From positions 76,934,093-76,998,092 of the forward strand of contig CM056738.1 in assembly GCA_029844215.1 (NCBI GenBank): 64,000 bases of DNA, written 5' to 3'. Each line of letters starts with the position of its first letter. The stretch's first letter is position 1. This document shows positions 1 to 11,371 of this stretch, piece by piece. The stretch is from Przewalskia tangutica (lineage: Eukaryota; Streptophyta; Magnoliopsida; Solanales; Solanaceae). The position numbers were made by a program, and so were the translations under genes. Under the pieces are notes generated by a model. The model did no database searches. It was not told where the DNA came from and saw only the letters and a program-made list of their open reading frames with translations.

Positions 1-1226
1 ATTTATTTTTTTGTTTTAATTGCTTGCTTTAATTTTGTATGCTTAACCGTTTTAATTACTATTTGCTTTTACTGTTTTCCTTAAACTGGCATTCCGCTCA
101 TATTTCCTCCACTCTGAAAAATTCACATTGTCACACACTACACGCGCTGGTGTGCTTCGCGCACCCGCAAATTTCTTTCAAGAACACCCAAAATTTAGGA
201 GAGTTGGCGCTTGCGTGGAGTTAGATCGGTTCGTCTGATCAGCCACATAGCCTTCTCACTCGAGTTGTCCGCTCGGGAACCTTGCGTCTAATAAGCCAAA
301 TCTTAGAAAGCTTAAGATAGAGCTATACCACCCTTTTATATTAGTCATGCATGCATAAACCTTAGGTGGGTTAATCCTTGGTATTAACGCTACAATTAGA
401 AATCCACCAAACTTGTCGACGAGTTTCACAACCCAACGACCCATTAGCATACTATGTGTAGCGTGATGGTGATAGACGGATCCAAGCCTGGTTATAACAC
501 ACTGAAATTGGAAAAAGTGCACCGTCATTTGGTCGCCATTTCCGACAAAACATTGCAGTTTAACGGCTTGGACCTATTTATCATAATCTCGCATATTTGG
601 CGTTTAGGCCTACCTCTGGCATAAGAGAGGTCCCATGCATATTAGGCGCGCGCTTGATTTGCATGCTTTTGTTTACTATTTTGTTGCTAGCAATTTTGTA
701 CATATTATTTAATGCAATAATTACCCTTTTAACCCATGTACATATCATGCTTATAATTCCGGCCACAAGCATTTGCATTTTTGCACTTTTGTTGTCACTT
801 TGCAATCAGGACTTCTACTGCGTAAATCGCTCTTGAACAACGCGATTTGGACTTTGTGAAGCATCAACCACCAGTCCGGTTGAACCAAGCAGGGGAGTCT
901 TTGACTATATTGCCACGCCCTTACATTTTACTATTTTATGGCTTGCCTACTCTCACCCATTTGTCATATCTTTGCAGGAAAACCGTCCTCGCAATAGTCG
1001 AGGGCGGACAACAAAAAAAAATGGAAGAAAAGAAAAGGAAAAAAAATCTTCACAAGAGTGAGCTGGAATTATGTTGACGGAAAGAAGTCAACTTATACCA
1101 GATTCAACGAAGCATCACTCTGGGTCCTATATTTTGCATTTTATACATATTTGCAAATGCAATTGATATGTTTAATGCTGACTACATAATTCTCCAATAT
1201 CACGCATTTTACAACATAATCATTCC

Positions 1227-1640
1227 GTACTACGCGTGTCTGATTCTCACCATACGGTGTGATACGTAGGCAACCCATCTAGGGTTCGACACCACCACAT
1301 AAAAAAAATAAAAAAATAATAAAAAGGGTACATATTTGGTTCACTCATTCATTGCATTTATCCAATCACGGACATTCATTGTTGCATTTCAATCATTCTA
1401 GCACATACATTCATTCATGCATTTCATCACAGTCATTCATTTTTTCATTACATTCTTTTACTTTGCATTAGTCTTATAGTGAACAATCATTTGTTTTGCA
1501 CAACTTTTACTTTTGCATTTCTTTCATGAATAAATTCTTTTTAAATCATAGTTTATAACATATCTGAACGAACTACGCACACCTGATTCTCGTCAAAGAT
1601 GAGATACGTAGGCAGCCCTACTCGGGTTCGGTACCATTTA
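1227..1640 (+). repeat. Two ACTACGY...GATACGTAGGC hairpin modules in LARD internal region
   Basis: Module 1 (about 1227-1290) and module 2 (about 1569-1640) share the order ACTACGC, CTGATTCTC, GATACGTAGGCA, then TCGGGTTCG or TAGGGTTCGAC. ACTACG and CGTAG(G) are complementary and would pair into a stem. They are diverged relatives of the three modules at 2980-3260. The second LARD copy has them at about 8968-9031 and 9311-9382. Confidence 0.6.
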
Positions 1641-2969
1641 TTCAAAAAATACAAAAAAAATATCTTGTTCATAAATACAAAAAATGTTATCCAAAAATAC
1701 AAAAAAAACATTTTAGTATCATTGTTTGACTTGGTTGATACCAACACAGTTGAGAGTGTGCATAGGAAAGAACGAGTAATAATCAATATGGGCTGACTTC
1801 GTGGTAAACCATAGATTCTTTTGGTACCTCTTATTCACCCGTAAATGACATTGCCTTACATGCTTCTAAGATAAGAACGAAACCAACTTCATCGTTTCAT
1901 GTGCATTGTGTGGTGAGTTTTAGAATCAGTTTAATTGCATTGCATTGTGATCTAGAACTTGGCCCGAATGTTTGTTGAGGCAAAATCCTGAGTAACGCTC
2001 GGTGTAGGAAATGATCGTAGGCTTTCTTTGACCCGTTTGAGCCTTTTCAGCCTACCAAATAACATTATCCTTAGTACACCCCTTTTGAGCCTAAAGCCTA
2101 TTCTTTTGACAACCGCATATTACACATATACCCTTCTGAGTGCGTACGCACTATTCCTCTCTTGGCCCGACCTCCTTGAGCGCTTTGGAAATGTGCAAGT
2201 GGGTGACGAAATTCTGCGTCGAAGTTTGCAAAGACAAAAGTTGTCAAAGTCCCAAAAGGGAAAAGAAAACACAAATGACGACTTCACAAAAGAAGAAATC
2301 AAAAGCCCCGACATTATAAACAAAAATGAATGAAATTAGAGAATAACTTTGGAAAAAGCGGGCTCCAAACGAAAGATTCAAAAGGAAGTCAGTACAGAAA
2401 ACTGGGACAAAAAAAAAGGAGAAAAGAAGAAAGCAGATCAGTATTAAAGCACACGAATATCAAACACGGACGTAGTCCAACGCTCGAGGAGGGATTAGTC
2501 ACTCTTACCCAAATGATATCCATCCCTTTCCCCAAGCCTACATTACAAGCCCGTGACAAGCCCTACATGATCTTATACTGAGAGTTCTCACATTAGTGGA
2601 TACTTACATGACGGCCAGGCCTATGGTATCACAATTGCATGCATTGAACATCTTTTTGAGTGTGAGCGTACTCCTCTAAACGTCCCAAAATTCAAAATAC
2701 TGGAATATATGTGAGAAATGAGACTTTCTTTCAGTGAGGGCACTTGAAACGTGAGATTACGTGTAGTTCGAAACCTTGGTTGCAAGCAAGGGTGTCGATA
2801 CTTCGGTGTCTGAGGTACCATTTGAAACTATAGGAATTACCCAGAAGTCAGTCTTGTTTAGACCGGAAGCGAATAACGGAATTCCTAAGCACAATACTAA
2901 TTGATTGGTATCAATCAAGTCGAATGTGATCTTTGTCTTTCCGCTTTTCGAAAATGCATATAAAATAAT

Positions 2970-3262
2970 CTTTATTCTTTGCATCATGAACTACGTCTTG
3001 ACCTGATTCCCTCGGCGGGATACGTAGGCAGCCACATTGGCTTCGGTCCACATTGTTTGAAAACCCATAAAAATCTTTATTCTTTGCATCATGAACTACG
3101 TCTTGACCTGATTCCCTCGGCGGGATACGTAGGCGGCCACATTGGCTCCGGTCTCACTATTTTTAAAATTGCACAATCATTCTTTGCATCACGAACTACG
3201 TCTTGACCTGATTCCCTCATAAGGATACGTAGGCGGCCTAAGTCGGCTTCGGTCACACCATT
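2970..3262 (+). repeat. Three tandem hairpin modules, roughly 100-bp period (copy 1)
   Basis: CTACGT starts at 2991, 3096 and 3196, giving spacings of 105 and 100 bp. Each unit reads TTTGCATCA(T/C)GAACTACGT, CTTGACCTGATTCCCTC, GGATACGTAGGC, then GGCTCCGGT or GGCTTCGGTC. The CTACGT/ACGTAG arms form a potential stem with the Pro-rich-looking loop left unpaired. No reading frame is conserved, so the unit looks like an RNA or DNA structure rather than coding sequence. Confidence 0.65.
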
Positions 3263-3624
3263 AGAAATCTTCCCATTGGCTCGTGTGCGACGGAATGCGT
3301 TTGATTATTCTGAAAAGAGATATGAGCAATTTCCGCCAGAGTTAAAGTCTTGCCCATGCGCCCCGCATAACAAAACTGGGACAATTTTTTGGGAAATGCA
3401 CCATGAAGAGATAGTAATAAGGAAGTCCGCACAGAGATCGTGATCACTCGCAGACTTCGGATCTTCATATCGCCAAAGGCGAGCACAACAATAAGCCCGT
3501 GCGGTTACAAACGCACAACGTCTATGCAATGACGTTGTCTCACCAATGCGAGTCACAAGGCGAATGCGTCCATAAAATGACATCATTTCATTGCAAGCCT
3601 ATCTGGCGGCTTCATTCATGCTTC

Positions 3625-4835
3625 GTCTATCTGACGACGAACATTTGCATTTTGTCTATACAACGGCGAACATCTGCGTCTCGTCCATACAACGATTTAA
3701 CATCGTATCTCGTCTATACAACGCATTTAACATCTGCATTTCGTCCATACAACGACGAACATCTGCATTTCGTCCATACAACGCATTTAACATCTGCGTC
3801 TCGTCTATACAACGATTTAACATCTGCATTTCGTCCATACAACGACGAACATCGCATTTCATCCATACAACGGCGAACATCTGCGTCTCGTCTATACAAC
3901 GGCGAACATCTGCATTTCGTCCATACAACGACGAACATCTGCGTCTCGTCGCCTTACGACGAACATTTGCATTTCGTTGCATACAACGACGTAACATCTG
4001 CATCTCGTCCATACAACGGCGAACATCTGCGTCTCGTCCATACAACGGCGAACATCTGCGTCTTCGTCCATACAACGCATTTAACATCTGCGTCTTCGTC
4101 TATACTGGCATTTAACATCTGCATCTCGTCCATACAACGTGACGAACATCTGCATTTCGTCCATACAACGACGTAACATCTGCGTCGTCCATACAACGGC
4201 GAACATCTGCATTTCGTCCATACAACGACGAACATCGCATTTCGTCCACACAACGCATTTAACATCTGCATCGTCTATACAACGGTTAACATCTGCATTT
4301 CGTCCATACAACGACGAACATCTGCATTTCGTCCATACAACGACGAACATCTGCATTTCGTCCATACAACGACGAACATCTGCATCTCGTCCATACAACG
4401 ACGAACATCTGCATCTCGTCTATACAACGACGAACATCTGCATTTCGTCCATACAACGACGAACATCTGCATCTCGTCTATATAATGACGAACATCTGCA
4501 TTTCGTCCATACAACGACGAACATCTGTATCTTGTCTATACAACGACGAACATCTGCATTTCGTCTATACAACGACGAACGTCTGCATTACGCCCATACA
4601 AGGTGTCGTCTGCATTACGCCCATACAAGGCGTCATCTGCATTTCGTCTATACAACGACGAACATTTGCATTTCGTCTACACAACGACGACAGCGCCCAT
4701 ACAAGGCATCATTTGCATCTCGTCTATACAACGACGAACATTTGCATCTCGTCTATACAACGACGAACATCTGCATTTCGTCCATACAACGACGAACATC
4801 TGCATCTCGCCTATACAAGACGGCGTATCATCACA
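3625..4835 (+). repeat. 29-bp minisatellite array in 3' internal region (copy 1)
   Basis: Head-to-tail copies of a 29-bp unit, consensus about GACGAACATCTGCATTTCGTCC plus ATACAAC, roughly 40 units. The period is clear at 4321 to 4350. Variants include CATTTAACATC, GGCGAACATCTGCGTCTC, and a third class with TGCATTACGCCCATACAAGG near 4585-4700. Many units have 1-3 base losses. Because 29 is not a multiple of three and the unit has no stop in most frames, long open frames appear on both strands; they are not genes. Tandem arrays next to the 3' LTR are known from Ogre-type elements. Confidence 0.9.
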
Positions 4836-5152
4836 TCACTTCATCAACACCTACAGACAACATGTCTTTTCCAAAGCACCAGCTTGCAACCCGGTGTCAA
4901 TCATCGCCCGACCGGGACAAATTTTGAGTTTTGCGTCTGCCTGTTTTATTTCCTAGCATTGCAGCAACCCAGAGTCTCATAATTCGACACTGAGACAAAT
5001 TTTAAACAGCTTTGTCTTTTACCTTGGCATCACAGCGACCCAGTGTCGGCTTTTGCCCATTCTTTGCTTAATCCTTGTTCTAATCCTGACGATGGGACAA
5101 AATTGGCCACAAGTCAACGTCTTTGTCCGAAAACTCTTTCATCGTCTCCGGT
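4836..5152 (+). repeat. CCCAGTGTC...GACACTGGG hairpin region between array and LTR (copy 1)
   Basis: Two short inverted repeats about 80 bp apart, each followed by GACAAATTTT, and a weaker third, lie between the array and the polypurine tract. In this copy the first stem is CCCGGT/ACCGGG (about 4890-4915) and the second is damaged (CCCAGAGTC/GACACTGAG, about 4970-5000). No coding potential is seen. Confidence 0.5.
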
Positions 5153-5166
5153 CAAAGAGGGACAAC
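5153..5166 (+). other. Polypurine tract before the central LTR
   Basis: Purine-rich CAAAGAGGGACAAC lies immediately before the LTR start TGTTGACA. The same tract precedes the right LTR at 12897-12910. It is the expected plus-strand primer site. Confidence 0.65.
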
Positions 5167-5624
5167 TGTTGACACCCAATTTTGACCCATCTTTTAGGCA
5201 TTTCTTGCAATTTTAAGCATTTTAGGACACCGCATTTTTATCATCATTTTTGACATTTTGTATATTTTTTACATAACATTCTATGTTGTTTATTCTTGTA
5301 AATTGACATCATGTTTTGTTTTTTTACCTTTAATTAGGTATTAAACATTTTTTAGCATCTCTTTGAATAATTAACTGACACCCCGTCTTTACTTTTAATC
5401 AGACATTAAATATTTGCTAAATATTGTATTTTATTATTATTGCATCAGACATTGACATTTTAATAATTTGTATCTTTAAATAATTTTCTTTTAAATAATT
5501 AATCCATTTTGCATTTTTGTCAAAATCAGTCCAGTCCAAGGCACAATCTGAATCAGTCCAATTCGTCAAAAATCGAAGCCCAAACTGAGGCCCAATACAC
5601 CTTTAATCTTTTCCCTCCAATACT

Positions 5625-5728
5625 CAAAACCTAATACCCAATAACCAATACCCAATGCCCAATACTCAATACCCAATACCCAAAGCCCAATACCCCTAAA
5701 CCCTAAACCTAATTTCACCCTATAAAAC
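5625..5728 (+). promoter_or_regulatory. LTR promoter: CCAAT-like array, telo-box, TATA box
   Basis: At least six copies of a CCAAT-containing 8-10 bp unit (CCCAATACC type) run from about 5635 to 5693. A telomere-like CCCTAAACCCTAAACC follows at about 5694-5709, and TATAAAA at 5721-5727. The order upstream elements then TATA fits a U3/R boundary, so transcription probably starts near 5750. Function is inferred from layout. Confidence 0.6.
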
Positions 5729-6576
5729 CTACCCTACTTCACCTATTTTGGACCCACAGCGGTAGTCTCTTTCCTCACTCCCCGCCTCCCCGTCCACAAC
5801 CCTACCTCACCCTACACTATAACCCCACCAGTCCCCTAACTCCTCACTTTAAACCTCCTCACTACTTTACTCCACGTGCAAGACAAAAACAAGAAAATCA
5901 GCCTCCCCATTATTCATTTTTCTTTTTAAATCCTCTCATTCCATCGCCGCTTTCACGGAGCTCCAAGCTCGGCGAACCCCACTTTAACCAATTTCACCTC
6001 ACTCTCTCACACCTCTCCCCGAAACCCTCGCCTCTCCCTGCCGCTCCGTCGACCACCATTGAACATTCCCACACACACACACTTCCGTTGCCATCTTCCC
6101 TATCCTCAACTCGCCGCTACACCGCCGTAGCTCGTGATCACGCCGCCGAGTTCGAACACCAACCGTCGATGTGACCATGCTCGGCGAACACCCGTTGTTC
6201 GAACCGTCAATCGCTTGTCGGCGAACCATTACTTTCCGTCGCCATCTCCATCGAACCCACCTGGGTGGAGTCGCTCGGCGATAAGCGTGGAAGTAACGCC
6301 GCCATTTCCCCGTTTGCTCCGTTTATATTTTGTTTGGTATGTTGTTGGTTGTGGATTGATTTCTCCCTTTTTCGGGTAACTGGTCGGAGTTTTTAAACTC
6401 CGGCGACTTTCATTTTTGCCTTATTCCGATGACATTATAGGGTGCACTACTGTTTCTTGCTGTTTGCTGTACTGTTTTTTTTTCGTGAAATATTTTCGGC
6501 TGGTACTAGTCCTTTTTCTTAGTATTTTTGTTCTATCTGGGGTTTGCAGCTTGTCTTCATTTTTTTTTCATGTTCA

Positions 6577-6681
6577 ATGGCCTCAAGTGCTTCAAGATTC
6601 ATCAAGTGTGTTATTGTTGGTGCTGTTGGCAAGACTTGTATGCTTATTTGCTACACCAGTAATAAGTTCCCCACTGTTTTC
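6577..6681 (+). pseudogene. ROP/RAC small GTPase first-exon fragment captured in an LTR (central copy)
   Basis: An ATG at 6577 opens about 35 codons that read like the N-terminus of a plant Rho (ROP/RAC) GTPase: MASSASRFIKCVIVG, then AVGKTCMLICYTSNKFPT, then VF. In the family the P-loop reads GDGAVGKT; here the two residues before AVGKT are missing (6-bp deletion). The switch I stretch between FPT and VF, including the effector Thr, is also missing (about 15 bp). After VF the frame loses similarity. A pyrimidine-rich stretch ending TTTGCAG lies just upstream (about 6530-6549) and looks like an intron acceptor, so genomic DNA may have been captured. It cannot make a working GTPase. The identical fragment in the other LTR shows the capture preceded the last copying of the element. 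Confidence 0.82.
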
Positions 6682-7680
6682 CAGCGAGTTGTGTCGCTGA
6701 TGTTTCCATTGTCCGTCGGATTTCGGGATTGATTTTGACGGATTTGGCCCTTTATTTACTTTATTAAACTGATTTAGAACAAATACTACACTTGTTGGTA
6801 TTTTACTGATTTGAACAAGACACTACACTTGTTTGGCCAATGAAAAAGTTATCCGTCGATTTTTGAGGCCTCCATAGTTGCAAAGACGGAAAATAAAATA
6901 AATGAAGCTTTCTGAGCAAGGATGATTTCTTCCACTTACACCGGATAACCAACATGCGCTGGCAAGGCGAACGCTCGCAGCCGCACTTGTTTAGGCTGTC
7001 CTACTTTATATTTTTTACATATCTGAGCCCTCCGTGTTTAAAACTATTATTGTTTCGGCACGGATCCGAAGGTTTTATTTATTTTATTATTTTAGTAATA
7101 TTGGCCGATGAAGGAATCTCCGTCTGATTTCCAAGGCCTCCCTGTACAAAGACGGATTTATTTTTGGCTTTATTTATTAATTATTGCTATTACTTTAAAA
7201 ATTATTTATTTTATTACTAACACTTTACTAAGTGTCTATGCAGGTACCCGAAGATCATCTTGTGCAGAAAGCCTAAAAAGGGTTAAAGATGTCCCAGATT
7301 CTTATCTCATGTCGCATTTAATTTTAGTTTTACTTTTGTATTGCATTTTATTTTAACAGTAATTTATGTAAAAATGCTTAGAATAGGTAGAATAAAAGTC
7401 AATACATAATTAATCTAGGGTTGAACGGATAACCGCAAGTTAGCGGATCTTAAAGGATGCCTAATCCCTTCCCTTTAGGATAATAAAGAACCCTGATCCA
7501 GAATCTCGCATAGCTTTCGCAGACCATTGAATGGAGATCATTAATTGCAGTATTTCTATTGCAATAAATCAAGTGTCCTAATTTACTTAAATAATTAGGT
7601 GGCGACTCCTTAAATACATCTAGGAATCAACCATACGTGGCACTCCCGTTTCGACTCCGGTTAAAATGGGGTGTTACAGA

Positions 7681-7698
7681 TGGCGACTCCACTGGGGA
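7681..7698 (+). other. Primer-binding site of LARD-like element
   Basis: TGGCGACTCCACTGGGGA starts two bases after the LTR end. The TGG start and position are those of a tRNA-primed PBS. Similar sequence follows the LTR in Ogre/Tat-type plant elements (established knowledge from memory; the tRNA was not checked). Confidence 0.7.
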
Positions 7699-10600
7699 AA
7701 CCCGGTTCTTGATCATAACAAACCTAGGTTTATTATTGCTTGACTTTATTTATTTTTTTGTTTTAATTGCTTGCTTTAATTTTGTATGCTTAACCGTTTT
7801 AATTACTATTTGCTTTTACTGTTTTCCTTAAACTGGCATTCCGCTCATATTTCCTCCACTCTGGAAAATTCACACTGTCACACACTACACGCGCTGGTGT
7901 GCTTCGCGCACCCGCAAATTTCTTTCAAGAACACCCAAAATTTAGGAGAGTTGGCGCTTGCGTGGAGTTAGATCGGTTCGTCTGATCAGCCACATAGCCT
8001 TCTCACTCGAGTTGTCCGCTCGGGAACCTTGCGTCTAATAAGCCAAATCTTAGAAAGCTTAAGATAGAGCTATACCACCCTTTTATATTAGTCATGCATG
8101 CATAAACCTTAGGTGGGTTAATCCTTGGTAACGCTACAATTAGAAATCCACCAAACTTGTCGACGAGTTTCACAACCCAACGACCCATTAGCATACTATG
8201 TGTAGCGTGATGGTGATAGGCGGATCAAGCACGGTTATAACACTGAAATTGGAAAAAGTGCACCGTCATTTGGTCGCCATTTCCGACAAAACATTGCAGT
8301 TTAACGGCTTGGACCTATTTATCATAATCTCGCATATTTGGCGTTTAGGCCTACCTCTGGCATAAGAGAGGTCCCATGCATATTAGGCGCGCGCTTGATT
8401 TGCATGCTTTTGTTTACTATTTTGTTGCTAGCAATTTTGTACATATTATTTAATGCAATAATTACCCTTTTAACCCATGTACATATCATGCTTATAATTC
8501 CGGCCACAAGCATTTGCATTTTTGCACTTTTGTTGTCACTTTGCAATCAGGACTTCTACTGCGTAAATCGCTCTTGAACAACGCGATTTGGACTTTGTGA
8601 AGCATCAACCACCAGTCCGGTTGAACCAAGCAGGGGAGTCTTTGACTATATTGCCACGCCCTTACATTTTACTATTTTATGGCTTGCCTACTCTCACCCA
8701 TTTGTCATATCTTTGCAGGAAAACCGTCCTCGCAATAGTCGAGGGCGGACAACAAAAAAAAATGGAAGAAAAGAAAAGGAAAAAAAATCTTCACAAGAGT
8801 GAGCTGGAATTATGTTGACGGAAAGAAGTCAACTTATACCAGATTCAACGAAGCATCACTCTGGGTCCTATATTTTGCATTTTATACATATTTGCAAATG
8901 CAATTGATATGTTTAATGCTGACTACATAATTCTCCAATATCACGCATTTTACAACATAATCATTCCGTACTACGCGTGTCTGATTCTCACCATACGGTG
9001 TGATACGTAGGCAACCCATCTAGGGTTCGACACCACCACATCATAAAAAAAATAAAAATAATAAAAAGGGTACATATTTGGTTCACTCATTCATTGCATT
9101 TATCCAATCACGGACATTCATTGTTGCATTTCAATCATTCTAGCACATACATTCATTCATGCATTTCATCACAGTCATTCATTTTTTCATTACATTCTTT
9201 TACTTTGCATTAGTCTTATAGTGAACAATCATTTGTTTTGCACAACTTTTACTTTTGCATTTCTTTCATGAATAAATTCTTTTTAAATCATAGTTTATAA
9301 CATATCTGAACGAACTACGCACACCTGATTCTCGTCAAAGATGAGATACGTAGGCAGCCCTACTCGGGTTCGGTACCATTTATTCAAAAAATACAAAAAA
9401 AATATCTTGTTCATAAATACAAAAAATGTTATCCAAAAATACAAAAAAAATATTTTAGTATCATTGTTTGACTTGGTTGATACCAACACAGTTGAGAGTG
9501 TGCATAGGAAAGAACGAGTAATAATCAATATGGGCTGACTTCGTGGTAAACCATAGATTCTTTTGGTACCTCTTATTCACCCGTAAATGACATTGCCTTA
9601 CATGTTTCTAAGATAAGAACGAAACCAACTTCATCGTTTCATGTGCATTGTGTGGTGAGTTTTAGAATCAGTTTAATTGCATTGCATTGTGATCTAGAAC
9701 TTGGCCCGAATGTTTGTTGAGGCAAAATCCTGAGTAACGCTCGGTGTAGGAAATGATCGTAGGCTTTCTTTGACCCGTTTGAGCCTTTTCAGCCTACCAA
9801 ATAACATTATCCTTAGTACACCCCTTTTGAGCCTAAAGCCTATTCTTTTGACAACCGCATATTACACATATACCCTTCTGAGTGCGTACGCACTATTCCT
9901 CTCTTGGCCCGACCTCCTTGAGCGCTTTGGAAATGTGCAAGTGGGTGACGAAATTCTGCGTCGAAGTTTGCAAAGACAAAAGTTGTCAAAGTCCCAAAAG
10001 GGAAAAGAAAACACAAATGACGACTTCACAAAAGAAGAAATCAAAAGCCCCGACATTATAAACAAAAATGAATGAAATTAGAGAATAACTTTGGAAAAAG
10101 CGGGCTCCAAACGAAAGATTCAAAAGGAAGTCAGTACAGAAAACTGGGACAAAAAAAAAGGAGAAAAGAAGAAAGCAGATCAGTATTAAAGCACACGAAT
10201 ATCAAACACGGACGTAGTCCAACGCTCGAGGAGGGATTAGTCACTCTTACCCAAATGATATCCATCCCTTTCCCCAAGCCTACATTACAAGCCCGTGACA
10301 AGCCCTACATGATCTTATACTGAGAGTTCTCACATTAGTGGATACTTACATGACGGCCAGGCCTATGGTATCACAATTGCATGCATTGAACATCTTTTTG
10401 AGTGTGAGCGTACTCCTCTAAACGTCCCAAAATTCAAAATACTGGAATATATGTGAGAAATGAGACTTTCTTTCAGTGAGGGCACTTGAAACGTGAGATT
10501 ACGTGTAGTTCGAAACCTTGGTTGCAAGCAAGGGTGTCGATACTTCGGTGTCTGAGGTACCATTTGAAACTATAGGAATTACCCAGAAGTCAGTCTTGTT

Positions 10601-11371
10601 TAGACCGGAAGCGAATAACGGAATTCCTAAGCACAATACTAATTGATTGGTATCAACTGAAGTCAGAATGTGATGCTGTCTTTCCGCTTTTCGAAAATGC
10701 ATATAAAATAATCTTTATTCTTTGCATCATGAACTACGTTTTGACCTGATTCCCTCGGCGGGATACGTAGGCGGCCACATTGGCTTCGGTCCACATTGTT
10801 TGAAAACCCATAAAAATCTTTATTTTTTGCATCATGAACTACGTCTTGACCTGATTCCCTCGGCGGGATACGTAGGCGGCCACATTGGCTCCGGTCTCAC
10901 CATTTTTAAAATTGCACAATCATTCTTTGCATCACGAACTACGTCTTGACCTGATTCCCTCATAAGGATACGTAGGCGGCCTAAGTCGGCTTCGGTCACA
11001 CCATTAGAAATCTTCCCATTGGCTCGTGTGCGACGGAATGCGTTTGATTATTCTGAAAAGAGATATGAGCAATTTCCGCCAGAGTTAAAGTCTTGCCCAT
11101 GCGCCCCGCATAACAAAACTGGGACAATTTTTTGGGAAATGCACCATGAAGAGATAGTAATAAGGAAGTCCGCACAGAGACTGCATCAGCACTCGCAGCT
11201 TTCAGATCTTCATATCAGCAAAGGCGGGAGCACAACAATAAGCCCATGCGGGTTACAAACGCACAACGTCTATGCAATGACGTTGTCTCAACCCAGGCGA
11301 GTCACAAGGCAGGTACGTCCATAAAATGACATCATTTCATTGCAAGCCTATGCAACGGCTTCATTCATGCT
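7699..11371 (+). other. Non-coding internal region of LARD (copy 2)
   Basis: Nearly identical by eye to 1-3624 over about 600-3430 equivalents, with a 3-bp indel near 8130 and a cluster of changes near 8218-8250. Changes cluster again at about 11180-11310, next to the minisatellite. No coding region supported. Confidence 0.6.
10712..11005 (+). repeat. Three tandem hairpin modules, roughly 100-bp period (copy 2)
   Basis: Counterpart of 2970-3262 in the second LARD copy, with only scattered point differences (for example ACTACGTTTTGACC in the first unit). The modules are preserved in number and spacing. Confidence 0.65.

Larger units (their letters stand above)
1..3624 (+). other. Non-coding internal region of LARD (copy 1)
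   Basis: Apart from the hairpin modules I see no protein-coding signature. Small open frames exist but none matches gag or pol, and most overlap on both strands. A T/C-rich stretch with repeated TTTGAGCCT (about 2030-2110) and an A-rich stretch (about 2225-2420) stand out in composition. Confidence 0.6.
5167..7678 (+). repeat. LTR of LARD-like element, central copy (shared)
   Basis: About 2.5 kb with TG...CA ends (TGTTGACACC to GGGTGTTACA). It is preceded by a purine-rich tract and followed after two bases by the PBS. It holds in order a CCAAT-rich block, a telo-box, a TATA box, a GC-rich leader, a ROP/RAC GTPase fragment (6577-6681), and two related boxes around 6852-6890 and 7119-7156 (CCGTC...GAGGCCTCC or AAGGCCTCC...AAAGACGGA). 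Its match is the LTR at 12911. Confidence 0.88.

Noticed and set aside
581..836. Short membrane-protein-like frames in the LARD internal region (also at 8322-8577)
   Set aside because: Two frames overlap on opposite strands, the hydrophobicity comes from T-rich sequence, and nothing matches a known family.
2028..2333. 101-codon frame in LARD (also 9770-10075)
   Set aside because: Conserved only because the whole element is duplicated. No family match and no codon signal I can see.
3625..4835. CRISPR-like regular repeat array
   Set aside because: The units are head to tail without spacers, in a plant LTR element. It is a minisatellite.
3499..4982. Many long overlapping open frames on both strands (up to 262 codons) with repetitive proteins
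   Set aside because: They all lie in the 29-bp minisatellite. A stop-poor unit whose length is not a multiple of three gives open frames in most phases on both strands. No conserved start or domain.
5694..5709. Interstitial telomere repeat as a sign of chromosome fusion
   Set aside because: Only two units, repeated at the same place in the second LTR. It is part of the LTR promoter.
5999..6379. Arg-rich frames in the GC-rich part of the LARD LTR
   Set aside because: The right LTR copy has indels that break them, and they look like leader sequence.
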